From positions 43,375,835 through 43,439,834 of the forward strand of contig NC_088102.1 in NCBI RefSeq assembly GCF_036370855.1: 64,000 bases of DNA, in the 5' to 3' direction. The notes below the pieces were generated by a model. It searched no databases. It saw only the letters and a program-made list of their open reading frames with translations, and had not been told where the DNA came from. The first letter of the stretch is position 1, and the number at the start of each line of letters is the position of its first letter. This document shows, in pieces, positions 23,791-36,397 of the stretch. The stretch comes from Dromaius novaehollandiae. Lineage: Eukaryota; Chordata; Aves; Casuariiformes; Dromaiidae. Made by a program: the position numbers and the translations under genes.

Positions 23791-26700
23791 CTAAGCCACA
23801 GTTAGTCCTCTACGGTTTCCGAGAGCCTGAGCCTTTTTCTTTTTTCTCTCCTGCTCGTGCTTCTCACGCCTTTCTTCCCTGAAGGGGAAGAGAAAAATAG
23901 TCAGATTGGAGGTCTAAGTTGAGATGCAAACAACCAAAAGGAATCTTAAGTTAATCAAGGCTTAGCATACATTTAACCAAACTTAACATACATTTTACCA
24001 ATGTGCTACATTAGCTATGGGCAGCAAGCAGTTCCATTTTAGATCGACTCCAAACTTCCAGACAAATATTTTCCATTAGAGATACAGATCTAACATTGAA
24101 AGTAAGAGCCTGTCAGTGTTCACAGCTGCTTTCTGAGATTAAGATAAATGTCCAAGTGCTAGGATTAATAACTTCATAGAATAAAAGTCTGTATCTGATT
24201 CATAGCTTCCTTCCATCTTTCTGGCTTTCCTGATACTAGGTGACTATTGGAGGCAAAAATTGCTTTAATATAACAGTATTCTTTCCTGAACTATGTATTT
24301 AAAAATATGTATGAGTTATCATGTTAGCTTTTTATGAGTAATGTTATTTAAAATAATGTTGTACTAACCTTGTCTGGAGATGTGGCTGCTTGTAATCTTT
24401 CTTGTATGAAGAGACGTTGCTGTTCACAGGCTTATTTAGGACAGTATTTTCTTTAAGTTCTCCCCAAGGTTTTAGTCTTCCTATAATTTTGAGGCAAAAA
24501 GGCCAGTGAATTAGTATAGTTCAGTGCTTAACTTTCTTATCCTGAATATTACACTAACTAGCTTGTTTTGCTGGTTGCCTTTGAGGTTAAATGTGAGCAT
24601 CTTCAGCAGTATTATCAGTTTCATCAGTCCATATCTGGTGAGTAGTTTTCTGGAAAACAGCCTTTACACAAAGAGCACATCACTGCTTTGCTTCTCCAAC
24701 AATATTGCACTTTTCTTTATAGAATAAGGCTTACTAAAAAACCTTCTTATTCCCTGTGTGTACATATGTTCAGAGAAAGACAAAGATGTTCATTCATATA
24801 CTTATATGAGTAAAGGTGATAAGGGCATATTCTTTGGTAGTATATGCTTTGCAAAGCCTCCCTATTTACAAATTTAATATCAATGCACAAACCAGGAAGT
24901 TTGCAAACACTGTGTGGGAATGCAGCGTTAATCAGGTATGCAAGAAGACTGAGCAACTTTGTTACATCATGGTTTGTATCAATGTCTTATAAGCACTTTA
25001 CTCTGTGGGATATACTGAAAGCAAATGGCACAAGATCACAGTACCTTTATGGGGCTGATATCGAAGTGGCCTTGAGAGACTGGCTTTGAGGTCAAATGTC
25101 TTCTTTGTGCTTGTGGGTTCTGCAGTATGAGCTGAAAACTTGAAGGGGGTGATAACTACAAAAAGCATAAAGACATCGTATTTAATAAAAAAAGCAAGAT
25201 CATCCTTGTACATAGCTAGTTGGAAAGTGCCCAAGAAGACTACCTTACAACTATCAAAACCCAAAAGGCCATAAAACACTACCTTCAGCTACCTTTGAAG
25301 GCAGAATTCCACAAATACCATGTATTTGAAATGAGGAGTTTTCAGATCTAGAGGAAGCAAGAGGTGCAGAGTAGCATCCTTTTTGCTTTGATTTTAAGTA
25401 GAGTGCCCTGGCAAGCAGCAGATCTGCTACACCTCAAATTGGATGCAGTGATTCTTAGTTTATGCCTAAGTTGTAGGAACAGTTGTGTAAACCACATTAT
25501 GTATATCTTTTGCTACAGAAATGGACTATAAGTTGCATAATTTTATGCTGAAATATAAGGCGTCATTTATACATATTAGTTCTTCAGTCAAGTGGTTCTC
25601 AAGGCATCTTAAACCATAACCTCAGACAACATTTGGAAAGCAAGTTTCTGTAAATATTGTCCTCATCTTCAAGAAGAAAGGGAAATGGCAACGGATTCTT
25701 CCTGAGCCTATTCATTATTCTTTTGGGATATGAACCATTACTTTTATAAAAAAAGAATTAGGGTGCCAAGGTACAACTTTGTAATATGACTAGGAATAGC
25801 GCATATTGCCCCATGTAGTTTTTCCTCATCCTTAGGAACAAGTTGTTTGTCTCCATAGTCTCTGCACTCTTATTTGGTAACCCAGGTAGATTTTTCACAC
25901 ACACAAACAGTCTTCTGGAACACTTCAGCTTCAGATCTACAGAGGGTCTTTCCCCTTCTCCCTCCCCAAATTTCAATACTCTCAGACAGCAAAGCAAGCC
26001 ACTCTGGGCTCTTGAGCTGTGCTAATGTACTTCTGATGCTAGAGTGTTAGGTAGCAGAGCTGAGCTGACGCAGAGATTATTAGTAACGGGAAGATTTCTG
26101 CTTTTTCTTAAAGCTCGGGTTTTGAATCACAAGCCAGCTAAGGTTGCCGAGGGTGATGATACCAGGTTGTCCTAAGACACAGCTAGATGCTTGGTGCATA
26201 TCCCTTTTCTGCAAGAAGACAGATGAGACCCCTGAGAAGGCATCAGGAATCCCTCTCACAGAGGGGAGAAGGATCTCCCTCTATCTGTTCCACAAAGCTT
26301 TTGCTATGTAGTCCATAAAGGTCCAGAAAGGTTTTTATCCCTCCCATCCTATATTAGTCGCTTCTGCAGGCAGCTAAGGCATTTCAAAATCTTCACAATT
26401 ATTGTACCCTTAGTTCTTAGTACCTAAGCATTTTAGTTAAAAGACACAGGAAACTAAAAGAAGCTACTGCAGCTTCTAAAGAATCAGTCATGAATTAGAG
26501 AATTAAATTAAAATGTGGACTACATGAAATTAGGATATGGAAGATTTATATTAGTATTCAGTAAGAAAAAAGTCTTGATTTGAAAAGTCCAGTTATTTAC
26601 CATCCACTTTTCCCTTTGATGCAGTCAGATCATTACTTCTTTCATTTCCCTTGCTGTTTTTCCTACTTATGACTTTGCTGCTCTTCTGGCTATCAGGTGT

Positions 26701-29278
26701 GCAGACCTCCTCCAAGTATGGAGACATTCTGGATGGAGTCTTAGTAAGAGAGCGCTTGTGCTCATTATCTCTCGTGGCTTCTGAGAATCTGAAAATTATT
26801 AGAAATATGTTGACAAAATTAGTTACCTATGTGGAATGCAAGTGATGCAACACTTGGTCCTTTTGCATTCTGTCACATTTTACAAGTACAAAGTTATTGC
26901 ATACAAGATGTTCACAACTAATGCAGCAGCCACACTAAAAATACCTTTGCTGACAATTTTCATCTTACGATCCATCATTATCTGCAACAACTACTGTTAA
27001 GATTTATAGGAAGCTGACTTTCTTGATATTTTGGAGAACAAACATATTTAAATGCAGTAAGCTGGGAAATTTCTTCCCCAAGAGATGTGGTTTACTTTAC
27101 ATTTGGATTCTGTAGTAAAGCATTATAAAAAAGTAATATTTCCTTTAAAATAATTTGTATTTTCAAAGTCAGAAGAAAAGCTAAAAGAAAAAGTAGCAGC
27201 TAGCTGAACTTCACAACTCATCAAGAATAAGCTGAAAGCTGCAAGGTATGGAAAGACAGGGAGTAAATATCGAAGAAAGCTGTTTTGAAGGCTAGAAAGT
27301 TTATGGCTAAGTGCAGCTTGAAAGATCTAGCTCAGCACATCTTTGTACAGATGGACTAGAAGTCTTGTTGTTTTCTGTTTTACGTATTGCCAAAGAATCA
27401 AATAGGGCTGCAGTGAAGAAAAACATAGTTTAATAGGACACTAAAGGCAGAAAGAATATTATTTTCTTACATTGTCATCTTTATTGACAACTGATACAAT
27501 GGAATCAAAATAGGATAAATAGTAGGAATCAAAACAGGATAAATAGTAGGAAAGAGCATGGGAATTGGAATTAGTACATTGAAAGCAGAAACAAAGCTAG
27601 TAAGAATATGCGCTTGATTTTGCACAGACCAGGTAATCCTTATCTCTGAATAGCAAAAGAACTGGCATGAAAGTTGCAAGCCCCATAACTTTTTTTTTTT
27701 TATTTTAATTAAGGGTTGTCAACATTAAAAGTAGTACTATTTGACTTGAGAACCACAGGGGGAAAAAACAAATATTATTCAGGGACATTAAAGAATAGTC
27801 CCAACCACCAGAAACTTCTTGGCATGCAAGTGTTTTGAATAGCTCTTAAGAAAATAGAAAGGTTATCAGAAAAATAGATTATAATGCAGCAGATACTTGA
27901 GATTAACCCTTTATCTTTAGCAAGGGAGAAGGATCAGGGAGAAGTATGGAAAGTCTTAATTTGGATTTCAGTCACTGTGGAAAGTTAAGTAAATTGAAGA
28001 AAATATGGATTAATGCAATAATTGGAAACCAATCAAGAAATAGGAGACAGTGAATTTTGCTGAAAGAAAAGCATCTGGGCAGAAAGGTATTTAGTAATGG
28101 AATACAGTAAGGACTGTTCTTTCAATTCCTTAAGTGTTTTTGTTCAAAACATATTAGTTTACTACTAACTTTTAAGAAAAGTTTATTGATAACAAAAATT
28201 CAGGAGACATTAATACAGTGGAGAATTAGATTACTGTGCAGGAAGAACAAAGAGTCCATCTTGTTTTAAATGGAAGTTAAATTTAATTTAATAGCATCAA
28301 GTATGAGCTCATTCATTTAGGAATTCATCATGACTTTCTGGTGTCAATTTGCTTCCCTTATATTAGTTGATCAAAAGAGCAACTTGGTAACATGGGCCCC
28401 TAAGGTAACATATTTGTTAAAAAACCCATGCAAATAAACCATCTTGAGTATACCTATCGAGGTGTATGTAGACTGAAGTAAAAGAAAGCTGTCTTCATTC
28501 ACAGAGGTTCATTATGAGACTCACCCGAATATAGCATACAATTCTGTGAAGTCATCTCAAAGATGAATTAATTCAAATGTAAAAGACAAGAAAAAGAAGA
28601 AAGTCAAGGATGAAAGAGGCAAAATGTAAACAGTCAAGTTTAAACCAGCCATAAAGTTAGGCTGAAGGTTAGAAATCAGAAATAGTCTCATATATTTCAA
28701 GTTCGGAACAGAGGTAGTCATTCAAATCACAGTCAGTGTTTACTATTTCATGTATAGTATATATCAAATTGCCAACTGATAGTTTTGCTTCATTCTTTTT
28801 ACCTGACATTCATTTTGGTTGTTGAGAGGACAGAAGGATTAAATGAAGATTTCCTAGATAAAATACTCCTATTTGCAGTGTTCAAAGAACTGCGTGGTGA
28901 GCGTCGGAGGTTGCTAGGAGTACAGGTGGTAGAAAATCTGCCTCTCTCTGGATTTGGGCTGAATAAGAATGTTTTGCCATTGGAATGTTTCTAGGGAAAA
29001 GCAAAGCATGAGTTAGCTCATTCCACTAAAAATATATTAGGAAGGCAGCTAAGAGGAAGGAAAAAAATACACACAACAAATCAAAAGCATACAATCTTTT
29101 CAGATTTCAAAGAAAAAAGATGCATTTTAAACATAAGAAGTTTATTATTAAAAAGTGATCTGAAAAACACATACCTTAGAATTGTTGTTATGTGGAGTGC
29201 CTTTTTCTGATACCCTTAAATGATTAGATTTTTTGGCCAGCACCTGCCAAAAATAATCTTAAGTACATATATATATAA

Positions 29279-29312
<34 letters not shown>

Positions 29313-32300
29313 TGTCTGTCATAAAAAAAGAAAAGTGCAACATTGAGGAGTGTTAGGATTTTGATGCATTGACATTAATTCTTGTTCCAGTATTTCTGAC
29401 TCTGTTCAAGTCTGCTACACACTGAAAGAGTCCCTACTTTCAGTTCTCACATATACAAGTACAAAATACAAGAACTGGCAATCAGGGCCACCAAAAATAA
29501 CATAAAATGCCTATAAATTAAGGGAGAGTTGCATGCAGTCATTGGACTAAGGTTCCTTTTTATGCCTTGAAGAAGAATAGTCTTTAACTCTTGCTTTTTG
29601 AAGAATAATTCATCTGCAGTAATTCAGTCATAAATAAAAGTTTCAGAAGATACTACACAAAGTAATTATGACACAAATAGTTAAAACTTATTAATGCCAC
29701 TTTCGAGTAAAATATAACTATATATTAAAAAATATAGTTAATAAAACTATACAAGTTATGTAAATGTTTATATAAGGCACATATAAATAACGATGTATAA
29801 CGAGTTATGTAGGACTCCAGCAGAATGCTATGATCAGTGAAATTGCATGTACACATGAAGAACTATTTAGAGCTCTAAAGTGTTTCTGCAGGACTTTGAG
29901 AGAGCGCCTTTGTGGAGATAAATGAACTTTGACTCTGAGTTTTAAAAGACCGTGTGAACAGTGGATGTTTTCCCATGTCAGAACTTACCTTGACTTCATT
30001 GAGAGAACTGCTGCAGTTTTCAATGATCTTTTTTTTCCTCTCAATGTAGTCAGCAATAGACTCCATTTTCTTGAAGTGAGCCTCATGTAACTTTTTGAAG
30101 TCTAAGAAGTTCCAAAAATAGGAAGAGTTACATATCTGATAAGATCTTAAGAAAAATTACTATTAAATAGAACAGAAGAAGCTTGCAACACCTATCACTA
30201 GGGGCTAGGAGAAAATATAATGCCACCTTTAATGAAAGGCTGTGTATCCACACGCAATGAAACACAAAATGAAATAGCATCTACTTCACCAACTATTTAG
30301 CCAGCTATGTGATGCATGTTCTGCAGAATTCTCTATTTAAAGAGAGAGAAAGAGAGAGAGAAAAAAAAGAGAGAAAGAGAGAGAAAAAAATTCCTTTATC
30401 TTGTGATCCAAAAACTTTAAATGCATGTCTGTATTTTACAGTGATCAAAATGAGCAAATATATGGTAATGCAGCACAAGAGAAGTATTTACAAAGTGAAA
30501 GCTAAACAAGTAGGAATCACAGCACATCTTGCTGCTCTTTGTTTTTTTGGCCACTGTGAATACAAGTAGTATATCCAGAACACATCAAAACTCTCAATAA
30601 ACCACTTTTAGATTAGGTACTTAAGTCATTTACTACAATAAATACACAAGAAACAATTAGAAAATAAACCTCCCAGTGTAACCTTCTAGAACCTTTCTTT
30701 TTTTCTTTATAATTTAAAGAGAGGCTGTTCTCTTTTTCAAGTGAAAAAGAGAAGTTTGATTCATAAAAATTGTAGGGCAAGTCTCCTTTCATACACAGAC
30801 AATACATCTATAAATAGAGATGGTAGGTATCTTACTTGGCGTGGTAGCTTTCATTCCTCTTTTCCCAGACTTAGATCCACGGCCTACATATAAAGGGATC
30901 TTCCCTCCTGCGGAATGAGCTAGAAGAGCATCACCTGGGGCAGCGAGATTAGGAAGGTGGTTAGAACTATGGGGCATTAATTTAGCATCATTAAAGTCTG
31001 TTTTGTAAAGCTAATTAAACCTCAAGATATGCTTTGGAGCATATGCTTCTAATCTCCTCAAAGTACCTCTTTGCTATGAGAAATAAAAAGTCAGCTAGAA
31101 TGAATTTGTCCTTAGTCTCTAAAAGCCTTTTAAATGGTGTATGTCAGTAATGACACGTCCTGGTGAACTACAAGCCCAACATGAATCTCAAAGTCAAGCT
31201 AGGTTATTTTGTTTTGAATTATTGCTTCCTGTATTTTATATGGAAATTCAGCAAGAAAATTTTGCTTGTTAAAACTTAAAAATCACTAGCTTATTAAGCA
31301 GATAAAGACCTTCTGTGAATTTAAAGTTTTGATACCTGATAGAATGAACACTCTTTGGCAAACTTTTCGGCCACTGACTTACCTATACACAGAGCATGAG
31401 TTCTTTTTATAATTTCTGCTCTCAGGTAAGCTTTTTTTTAAATTTTGTCTCTACCTGTGTTTTTAGTATGGTATTAAATTTATGTTATTTTAGTTCTTCA
31501 TTAATTATATTTCATTTAAAAAAAAAAAAAGAAATCAACTACAGTTTTCAGGTTGAGTTCAGGAAGTAGGAAAAGAAAAAAAAAAAAAAAGAAAAAAAAA
31601 AGAAAAAAAAAAAAGAAGCCTGAGGAAGAAAGTTCTCCATTTCTTGCCTCTTTCCAAAGAGGACAAGTAGCATATCAGTGGTATCCCTAAAGGCGCTGAT
31701 CCTAAACAAGGTTCAAGATTCAAATACACTTGGATCTTTGAGAACTCCTTCACTAAAAAAAAAATCAAACAAGACCACACTTCTCAAGTCAAAGCCAGCA
31801 GAACCACTATACTGCAAATTATGTGGACTTTTTTTACAATACATTAAGCAAACAAGTACACAAGCCCAAATTACACAGATTCTTTTTGGGTATCCCCAGT
31901 AAAGTACAATTGGTCTATCAGATCAGCAGACATTCCACAAAATCTCTGTGGGCACAATCAGATGCACTTTTTTGTTAATTTAAGTAGTATGAATGACTAA
32001 ACTTACTCTTTTGGAGTAAGTTTTTACTTACATTCCACTCCACTTCTTTTAGTGGAAATCTTCTCTGGTTGCTCTTTCTGCCCCATACCCATGCCTGAAT
32101 TCTCAATAGCTCTCTTTTTAGTTACTGGTTCATCATTTTGGAATACTTTCTGACCCTTTTCATGCTGGGGCATTTCATTTTCTTTCATTTCTGAATGCTC
32201 CTGTGGTTTAAACATACGTTGGTTAGGCAGATTATTCCAACTGCATATCAGGACAGACTTCTCACTCTGAGGACAGTCAGTCAGTGGAACAGGCTGCCCA

Positions 32301-33930
32301 CAGGGGCTACGCAGCCTCCAGCCTTGCGGTTTTCCAAGACCAGAATAGATAAGGCCCTGAGCAACACGGTCTGACCTCGTAGCTGACCCTGCTTTGAGCA
32401 GGTTGAACAAGAGACTTTCTGAAATCCAACCTGAATTATCCTATGATCCTATCAACCCACACAGCTATAGCATTTTAAAATAAAATTGATTTTGTTGCCA
32501 AAACATAAATTCACTGGCCATGTTACTTTGTGCTACTGTAGCTGTGATTACTGTAGGCTTTTGCTTATTCAAACATCCCAAGAAAGACTCTACCACCTAA
32601 AAATGATTTATCTTCTTCTCATGTCCCTCCTCATTTCATACAGTTCTGTCTTAATTCTCCCACTACTTGCATGTCATTTTAGGGGTGGTAGTGGGGAATC
32701 TTACCTCCCCATGAAAACCACCCCTCTCTCAGTCGTACAACCCATACTTAAAAAAAAACAGAAATAACCACTACCCCTCCCACACACACCCCAAACAACC
32801 ACACCAATACACCCACCATACACTTTGAAATTGAGAGGAATGGGAAACCTCCAGTCCACTCGAGCAATTAATCTGCCTTGTTGCTGGTCTTTATACATAT
32901 TTCTTCACAAAATAATCTGAGAGTTACTTTTTAAATAGAAAAAGGAACTCATATTAAAAAAAGGTAATCATGGAGTTTCTGTGAACTTTTACTACATAGG
33001 AAAGTGAAAGCAAACTGATTTTAGGTAAGTTCTGAAACTAGTCTAACATTTAGGGGAATACTATATGATGAACTAGTAGATATATTCTCATAATATATTT
33101 AGAATGATACATTCCTTAGAGAAATTAAACTTCTTTTTTCAACTAATATTCTCCACCCCACCCCTCCAGCTGAAAACTTACAGAAAGAAGAAGTTATCTG
33201 TTGATTTTGGAGTTGCACATAGTCAAACTAGACAAAGAAAGTGCTATAAAGCACAGAGAACCAATAATACTAGTAGGTCTGCATACCAAAAAGCGAATGT
33301 TATTTGTTAAATAGTGGTAAAATTAACCAAAACTCTGTTTAACTTATGCTTCATTACCGGGGGGGGGGGGGGGGGGGGGGTGCAGGGCAGACACACAAAT
33401 CCAAGCAACATAAATCACCTCTTTCTCAGCAGAAAGCCCTGTATTGTCTTCACTGCTATTAGTTTCCTCATTGGAATTGCTCTTTTTTCTGGTTGCTTTC
33501 TTTTCTTTTCCACGTCTTTTTGTGATAAAACACACTGGATCAGGCGTAAGTTCCTCCTGACTGTTCAGTTCATCTGATTCAACAGAAGCAGATGTGCTTT
33601 TTTCAGAGTCCTGTACCAGATAAATACTATGATGTGGGACATATTTGATATATACATATATCAGGTATTACAAAGAGACAGCTTCAGCATTATTATTGGA
33701 AAAGGCATGCTGTTTAGTAGCACAAGAATTAATGGGTGATATCTAGGTTTCCTTAAATACTAAAGCTGAATTTTGGAAAACTTGGATAGAAAACCTAAAG
33801 TTGTTTCACTATATGCATAATATTCTATGAATGCATTAAAAAGGCCTAATACTTGATATTTGAAACTTGACTTGCATGATGCTGTGATCCTCCAAATTTT
33901 TATATTTCTATGGAATGATCTTTATTAAAA

Positions 33931-33987
<57 letters not shown>

Positions 33988-36397
33988 GACAACAAAAACA
34001 TTCTTCCACACTTTTCATACAAGACTGTAATCAGATGTTGGACAAATATATAACATATTCATGTTGTTACTTAAGCATGTGTCAGAGCTTGGTAAAACTA
34101 AAAATAAACTGACAAGGATTACAGAAGGATTACTCCCCATGTTTTAGAAGCAGATTATAAAGGAAACATTTAAAATCTATGATGTTTTAAACAGATTCTA
34201 GTTTACTCTCTATCAAAGCTGAAGAAACATTGCCACACACAATGAAATGATGCAACTTACAAAAGAGGAAGCTTTAGAAAAAAAATAAGAAAGCAACATA
34301 CTAAGAGATAATTAAAGGAAACATCTCAGTTGTATCTCTTTTGTTATAACATCAGTAAGTAAATTGTAGCAGATAAAAGATACTTTGAGATGAATATCTA
34401 GTTCCTTTCATCTAGGCATTTTTACATTTAGTACTGACTAGCATTTGGAGCTGAACAGACAAGAATTAAGATTTGGTCAATGGAAATTGAAGTGTTAGTG
34501 TTCACAGAGGATAATTTTGTGCTTACACTGTAAAACTCATTGCTATCTTTGACAGTGGGAGACAAATCAGCCTTCAGTCATACATGGGACCACTTTAAAA
34601 CCAATACCAACACATCTCTTTCAATTGATATGCAAGTACATTAAACTAAAGGCACTATCAAAAAAACAGTATTTTTATTACAGTTTGCACCATGTTAAAT
34701 ACAATCCTCCTTACATGCCATACTTTACTAGTTACAAGGGCAGATATATCTTTCTTAAAAAGCAGAGCTAGTTTCTTATTATTACCATATTATCATTTTC
34801 TTGTTTTGTTCCATGAAAGTGTTGCTTCAGTGCTTTCAACAATTTGTCTGCCTGCAGAGAAATCAAAACATATGAACTAAAGATTGCATTAAGTGATCAG
34901 AGACCTGCACAAACCCAGACAGCAGCCTAAAATCAGACCAAGCCAGCAAAGTATTTGCTGAATCCAATAAAACAGAACTCTTAAAGCATGTCTGGAGCCT
35001 CCTTAAAGTCAGTTGAATTTGAGAAAATACTTATGGCCCAGGCTAAGTATGTAGCATATGCTTCACAGAAGCACAAAGATTTCCCTGACTAGGTTTCTTC
35101 TGGTCTATTTTCCACAAAGTTTGATTGTTCTAGGATAAAAGAGACTATTTTAGCAGCCTAACCGAACCCAAATAAAATAGCACCTGATTTCTGCAGTAAC
35201 TTTTTCCTGTTTCACACAATACTACATGCAAAGCAATCTTCTCATCCCTTCTGTATGTTCACATAGAATAATAATAGAAAGTTACACCATCGATGTTTTA
35301 AGCTTTGAGTAATAGACTCCAAAATACTTAACTGGAAAGGTCAGCATAAAATCAAATCTGAACTAGAAGCTAAGCACAAACTAGAAGTTAGGTACAAAGT
35401 AACCCAGAACCAAAGCCCCAAGCAGAAATCTCAGCCCTGTGAAGACAATTAATCCTTGGTTCAAATTTCCACTTAAGTGGCGGATTTGGGGTATTTTTGT
35501 TTCTTTGTTTTTAAAGGCTGTATGTCTTCTTGGACTGGTAGCACAGGCCTGACTTCTGCCGAGGGAGTTACCAGCAGTGCCTGCCGAGATCAGGCCAGGC
35601 TGGGTAGCTGTCACATGCCTGTGGGACCCCAGACAAAGCAGACGGGCATATGCTTTAATCCTTTGTTCTTAATTCCTATCGGTAAGTCAACAAATCCACT
35701 CTCGTCCCTTAAGACCGCCCATGGTTACCGTTCTTGGTAACGCCAGTCCCAGCAGGTACAGGCAGTAGCGGGAGGGCAGCCTGACCCGCCGGCACGCTGC
35801 GGCCGCCGCGGGGCTCAACACGCCCGGGGAGGCGCGCTGAGGCCGTAGGTGCGGCAGCCCTGTGCCGCCCGGGCTGGGCGCCCCTAGGAAGAGGGAGCCT
35901 GGCGCTGTCGGCTTTTCCTGCCGGCTTACACCCGCTCCCGAAGGCGGCAGGGAGCGCTCCGGCACACAACTACCCAGCTGACAGCTCCGTGCCGCCGGCC
36001 CGGCTGCGCCTCCAACGCGCCCTGCGAACCCCCGAGGGGGCGAGGCCCTTCTCGTCGCGGCAGCCAAAGGCAGAACAACGACCGCAGGGCCGCCCTCCCC
36101 ACACGACGCCCGCCCCCCACCTCCGCGGCTCGTATCCCCCACTCCCCCGGCGCCGCGTCAGGGCTCCCGGCCGAGCGGAGGGGCAGCTGCGGAGCCCAGC
36201 CTGCCCGCCAGAGCGCGGGCGGCGCAGACCGGGTAGCCCACAGCTCCCACCGGCCTCTCGCTCGGCCCCGCACCGCCGCCGCCCGCCCTCTCGCCGCGCC
36301 TCACCCGGAGGTTGGCCTTCAGGCCGGCGGCCTTCGCCATGCGCTGGAGCTCGATGTACTTCAGCGAGTCCAGCTGCTGCAGCGAAGAGAGCGCCAT
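23791..36397 (-). CDS. NUSAP1: NUSAP1, nucleolar and spindle-associated protein 1
   Basis: NUSAP1 is a Ran-regulated microtubule-stabilising and crosslinking protein needed for spindle assembly, nuclear in interphase. Twelve coding exons in transcript order: 36305-36397, 34786-34851, 33419-33610, 32032-32200, 30836-30934, 29989-30101, 29175-29243, 28803-28990, 26601-26788, 25045-25155, 24369-24480, 23791-23878. Phases join perfectly to 495 aa (human 441). The N-terminal SAP-like DNA-binding motif covers about residues 9-45 ([31 protein letters not shown]). Diagnostic vertebrate segments follow: [19 protein letters not shown] (exons 5-6), [14 protein letters not shown] (exon 9), [11 protein letters not shown] (exon 10). 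A KEN degron is at residues 439-441, as in the human APC/C-Cdh1 site. The C-terminus is a basic helix ([21 protein letters not shown]). The ATG has purine at -3 and G at +4. It shares its promoter with OIP5. Exons 3-4 are poorly conserved, so homology support is weaker there. Confidence 0.96.
27503..27550. repeat. 24-bp tandem duplication, two near-identical copies
   Basis: Copies at 27503-27526 and 27527-27550 (AATCAAAAYAGGATAAATAG plus TAGG) differ at a single base, which suggests a recent local duplication in NUSAP1 intron 8. Confidence 0.9.
29281..29310. repeat. (AC)15 microsatellite, UG repeat in the NUSAP1 transcript
   Basis: Fifteen AC units, preceded by a TATATATATAAAT patch. In the minus-strand NUSAP1 pre-mRNA it reads as UG repeats starting 37 nt upstream of exon 7. 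Confidence 0.95.
30337..30388. repeat. Purine (GA/A) tract in NUSAP1 intron 5
   Basis: About 50 bp of AAAGAGAGAG-type purines on the plus strand, hence a long C/U tract in the NUSAP1 pre-mRNA between exons 5 and 6. Low-complexity sequence. Confidence 0.85.
31570..31616. repeat. A-rich tract with periodic G in NUSAP1 intron 4
   Basis: Runs of A interrupted by single G over about 47 bp. It could be an old poly-A or a slippage tract; no attached retroelement body was recognised. Confidence 0.85.
32219..32452 (+). mobile_element. CR1 LINE 3'-end fragment in NUSAP1 intron 3
   Basis: Carries CR1 3'-UTR hallmarks in order: CTCTGAGGACAGTCAG, TGGAACAGGCTGCCCA, CAGCCTCCAGCCTTG, GGCCCTGAGCAAC, CTGACCCTGCTTTGAGCAGG, then ATCCAACCTGAATTATCC and a short terminal direct repeat (ATCCTATGATCCTAT). 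It is 5'-truncated, as nearly all CR1 copies are, and diverged by my eye in roughly one base in six or seven from what I remember of the family. The truncated end lies within about 20 bp of the exon-4 splice acceptor. Confidence 0.9.
33359..33380. repeat. G22 homopolymer (C22 in NUSAP1 pre-mRNA)
   Basis: Twenty-two G on the plus strand, 38 bp from the exon-3 border at 33419, so the NUSAP1 transcript has a C22 run soon after the exon-3 donor. The length is likely variable or uncertain in the assembly. Confidence 0.9.
33927..33990. repeat. A-run, (GA)n and (GACA)n compound microsatellite
   Basis: A13, then about 14 GA units, then about five GACA units, in NUSAP1 intron 2. In the transcript this is a long polypyrimidine tract. 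Confidence 0.9.

Noticed and set aside
32201-32410. Upstream part of the 128-codon minus-strand frame ending in NUSAP1 exon 4
   Set aside because: Its first 70 codons are antisense CR1 sequence. The true exon begins at 32200 after an AG acceptor.
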